The notes beneath the pieces are model-generated. The model worked only from the letters and a program-made list of their open reading frames with translations. It did no database searches and was not told where the DNA came from. From positions 62,001-126,000 of the forward strand of contig JBFMAI010000032.1 in the NCBI GenBank assembly GCA_040755725.1: DNA of 64,000 nt. Reading direction: 5' to 3'. This DNA comes from JBFMAI01 sp040755725. Lineage in GTDB: Bacteria; Planctomycetota; Phycisphaerae; UBA1845; Fen-1342. The translations under genes and the position numbers were made by a program. Shown here piece by piece: positions 62,564 through 64,000 of the stretch. Within the stretch, counting starts at the first letter, position 1. Every line of letters starts with the position of its first letter.

Positions 62564-63949
62564 ATGACGGAAGCGCCCCCCGCACACCCCCTTCGCCTGA
62601 GCTGGAAGTTCCCGCGCACCTTCTGGTTCGCCAACGCCGCCGAGTTGTGTGAACGCGCCGCCTACTACGGCATGTTCATCACGCTGATCCGCTACCTGAA
62701 CCAGTCGGTCGGCTTCTCGGACGTGCAGGCCGCCTGGTTGACCGGGGCGTTCGCTTCGATCCTCTATTTCCTGCCGACCTTCATGGGCCTGCTGGCCGAT
62801 CGGATCGGCTTCCGCCGCGCCCTCATCCTGGCCTTCGCCCTGCTGACCGTCGGCTACGCCCTGCTCGGCGCCTTCCAACTCAAGCTCACCGCGGTCCTGT
62901 CGCTGGTCCTGATCATGGTCGGTGGGGCGATCGTGAAGCCCGTGATCTCCGGCACCGCGGCGAAGTGCAGCGACTCCGCCCACCGCGCCCGGGCCATGTC
63001 CATCTTCTACATGATCGTCAACATCGGCTCGTTCGCGGGCAAAGGGCTGGCGGCGGAGCTGAACGTCCGGTTCGGCTTGCAATTCATTCACCTCTACGCC
63101 GCGGGGATGGCGCTGACGGCGCTGGTGCTCGTGTCCCTGTTCTACCGCAACGTGGACACCGCCGGGACGGGCAAGACCCTGGCCGAGGCGGTCCACGGGC
63201 TGGGCCGGGTGCTGACCAACTTCCGTTTTCTCAGCCTGATCCTGATCGTGGCCGGCTTCTGGGCGATCCAGGGTCAGCTCTACGCCTCGATGCCGACCTA
63301 CGTGGAGCGCATGCTCGGCAAAGGCTACCGGCCGGAGTGGCTCGCCAACATCAACCCCCTGGTCGTCGTGCTGGGGGTCGTGCCGCTCACGCACCTCGTG
63401 CGGCACCTGCGGCCCGAAAGCTCCATCGGCATCGCGTTGCTGATCATCCCCTTCACCGCCCTGGTCATCGCGCTGAACCCCGTCCTGGCCGCCCTGACCG
63501 GCGGCGTGGTGCGGATCGGGCCGATCGCGCTGCACCCGCTGATCATGACGTTCATCATCGGCATCGCCCTCCAGGGCCTGGCCGAGTGCTTCCTGTCGCC
63601 GAAGTTCTACGAGTTCACCTCCAAGCAGGCCCCCCCGGGCGAGGTGGGGCTGTACATGGGCTATCAGAGCCTGACCCAGTTCTTCGCGCAGCTCTTCGCC
63701 TTTGTGCTCTCCGGCTATCTCCTCAAGGGCTTCTGCCCGGACCCGAAAACGCTGCCGCCGGAGGTCCACGCCCAGTGGCAGGCCGCGCTGGCCGGCCAGG
63801 GCCCGCTGCCCGCGGCCTATGCCCAGGCCCATTACTTGTGGTACGCGTTCGTCGGCGTCGGCGTGACGGCGTTCCTCGCCCTGCTCGTCTTCAAGTTCGT
63901 GACGGCCGCCATCGACCGTCGCCGGGCGGGCCCGCTTGCCGCCAACTGA
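62564..63949 (+). CDS. POT/PTR2-family peptide MFS transporter
   Basis: A 461-residue major-facilitator protein. The POT signature ExxER..YYG is seen as AAELCERAAYYGMFITLIRY in the first helix, followed by DVQAAWLTGAFASILYFLPT (the usual PTR2 block) and about 12 hydrophobic segments; QSLTQFFAQLFAFVLSGYLL lies near the end. POT proteins import di- and tripeptides with protons. Possible starts are ATG 62489, 62552 and 62564; 62564 is chosen because the conserved part begins soon after. Together with the OPT gene it forms a peptide-uptake pair. Confidence 0.9.
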   Translation: MTEAPPAHPLRLSWKFPRTFWFANAAELCERAAYYGMFITLIRYLNQSVGFSDVQAAWLTGAFASILYFLPTFMGLLADRIGFRRALILAFALLTVGYALLGAFQLKLTAVLSLVLIMVGGAIVKPVISGTAAKCSDSAHRARAMSIFYMIVNIGSFAGKGLAAELNVRFGLQFIHLYAAGMALTALVLVSLFYRNVDTAGTGKTLAEAVHGLGRVLTNFRFLSLILIVAGFWAIQGQLYASMPTYVERMLGKGYRPEWLANINPLVVVLGVVPLTHLVRHLRPESSIGIALLIIPFTALVIALNPVLAALTGGVVRIGPIALHPLIMTFIIGIALQGLAECFLSPKFYEFTSKQAPPGEVGLYMGYQSLTQFFAQLFAFVLSGYLLKGFCPDPKTLPPEVHAQWQAALAGQGPLPAAYAQAHYLWYAFVGVGVTAFLALLVFKFVTAAIDRRRAGPLAAN

Positions 63950-64000
63950 GCCCAGGTCCACAATTCCGGAGGATTGGGCTGTAAAGCCCTGAGTGAGGAG

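Noticed and set aside
62243..63961. A 572-residue open frame antisense to the POT transporter and OPT end
   Set aside because: Spans two convincing genes on the opposite strand and has the repetitive charged composition typical of antisense frames.
63976..63989. Possible terminator hairpin after the POT gene (GGGCT-gtaa-AGCCC)
   Set aside because: Only five base pairs with no U-run; too weak to call, and the window ends immediately after it.

Overview
The window is GC-rich, densely coded chromosomal DNA that looks like a planctomycete, probably of the Phycisphaerae or a neighbouring class. This is an inference from gene content: three secreted proteins end in PEP-CTERM sorting signals, an ECF sigma factor sits directly upstream of a membrane Ser/Thr kinase with TPRs, cytochrome c maturation uses a fused ResB-CcsA protein, there are two adjacent ClpP proteases, an STN-domain secreted protein, lpxB (an outer membrane with lipid A), and many short palindromic repeats between genes. 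No rRNA, prophage, insertion sequence, CRISPR array or resistance island was seen. The region is core genome rather than a mobile island.

Layout. 1-3056: end of a phosphohexomutase, an M16 peptidase homologue with a degraded zinc site, and a class I aminotransferase. 3216-6134: B12-dependent ribonucleotide reductase on the minus strand, with a good sigma70-type promoter. 6583-13455: minus-strand genes for an M29 aminopeptidase, TatC, ResB-CcsA and a TPR-like secreted protein. 13548-22037: MutS2 (no Smr domain), a hypothetical protein, secreted PepF and DNA polymerase I. 22126-25256: a macro-domain protein, a cyclic-2,3-diphosphoglycerate-synthetase-like GTPase, and three very small exported proteins in a row. 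25257-27952: two tandem paralogous PEP-CTERM proteins separated by long non-coding stretches. 28114-36820: DegT aminotransferase diverging from an ABC exporter that carries a PDZ-like insertion, then a SirB1-like protein, an alkaline-phosphatase-superfamily protein, an STN-domain protein, a SHOCT protein and ClpX. 37016-40693: Nfu scaffold, Ser/Thr kinase and ECF sigma factor. 41378-46233: a tRNA with anticodon UAA, YgfZ, CinA, a TPR protein and a B12-binding protein. 46785-50555: a small membrane protein, trigger factor, ClpP1, ClpP2 and a lipoprotein. 50812-53349: a C25 (gingipain-like) peptidase. 53757-53852: selenocysteine tRNA. 54085-59867: NfeD plus flotillin, LpxB, a DNRLRE/PEP-CTERM protein, a formyltransferase-like protein and a cytidylyltransferase-like protein. 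60253-63949: two oligopeptide transporters of different families (OPT and POT).

Functional themes. Protein quality control and peptide turnover are prominent: trigger factor, ClpP1, ClpP2, ClpX, PepF, the M29 and M16 peptidases, a C25 peptidase, and OPT plus POT peptide importers. A second theme is the cell envelope: TatC, ResB-CcsA, LpxB, the MsbA-like exporter, NfeD/flotillin and the PEP-CTERM proteins.

The most notable observations are: (1) a selenocysteine tRNA; (2) a tRNA with a leucine UAA anticodon but a short variable loop; (3) a family of about ten intergenic repeats whose ends pair and whose interior holds two hairpins, so each could fold as a three-way junction; (4) a PDZ-like domain inside an ABC exporter; (5) a MutS2 in which a duplicated SH3/KOW-like module and proline-rich linkers stand where the Smr nuclease normally is; and (6) an operon-like run of three tiny exported proteins, two of which look related. 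Family assignments come from reading motifs; no database search was run.
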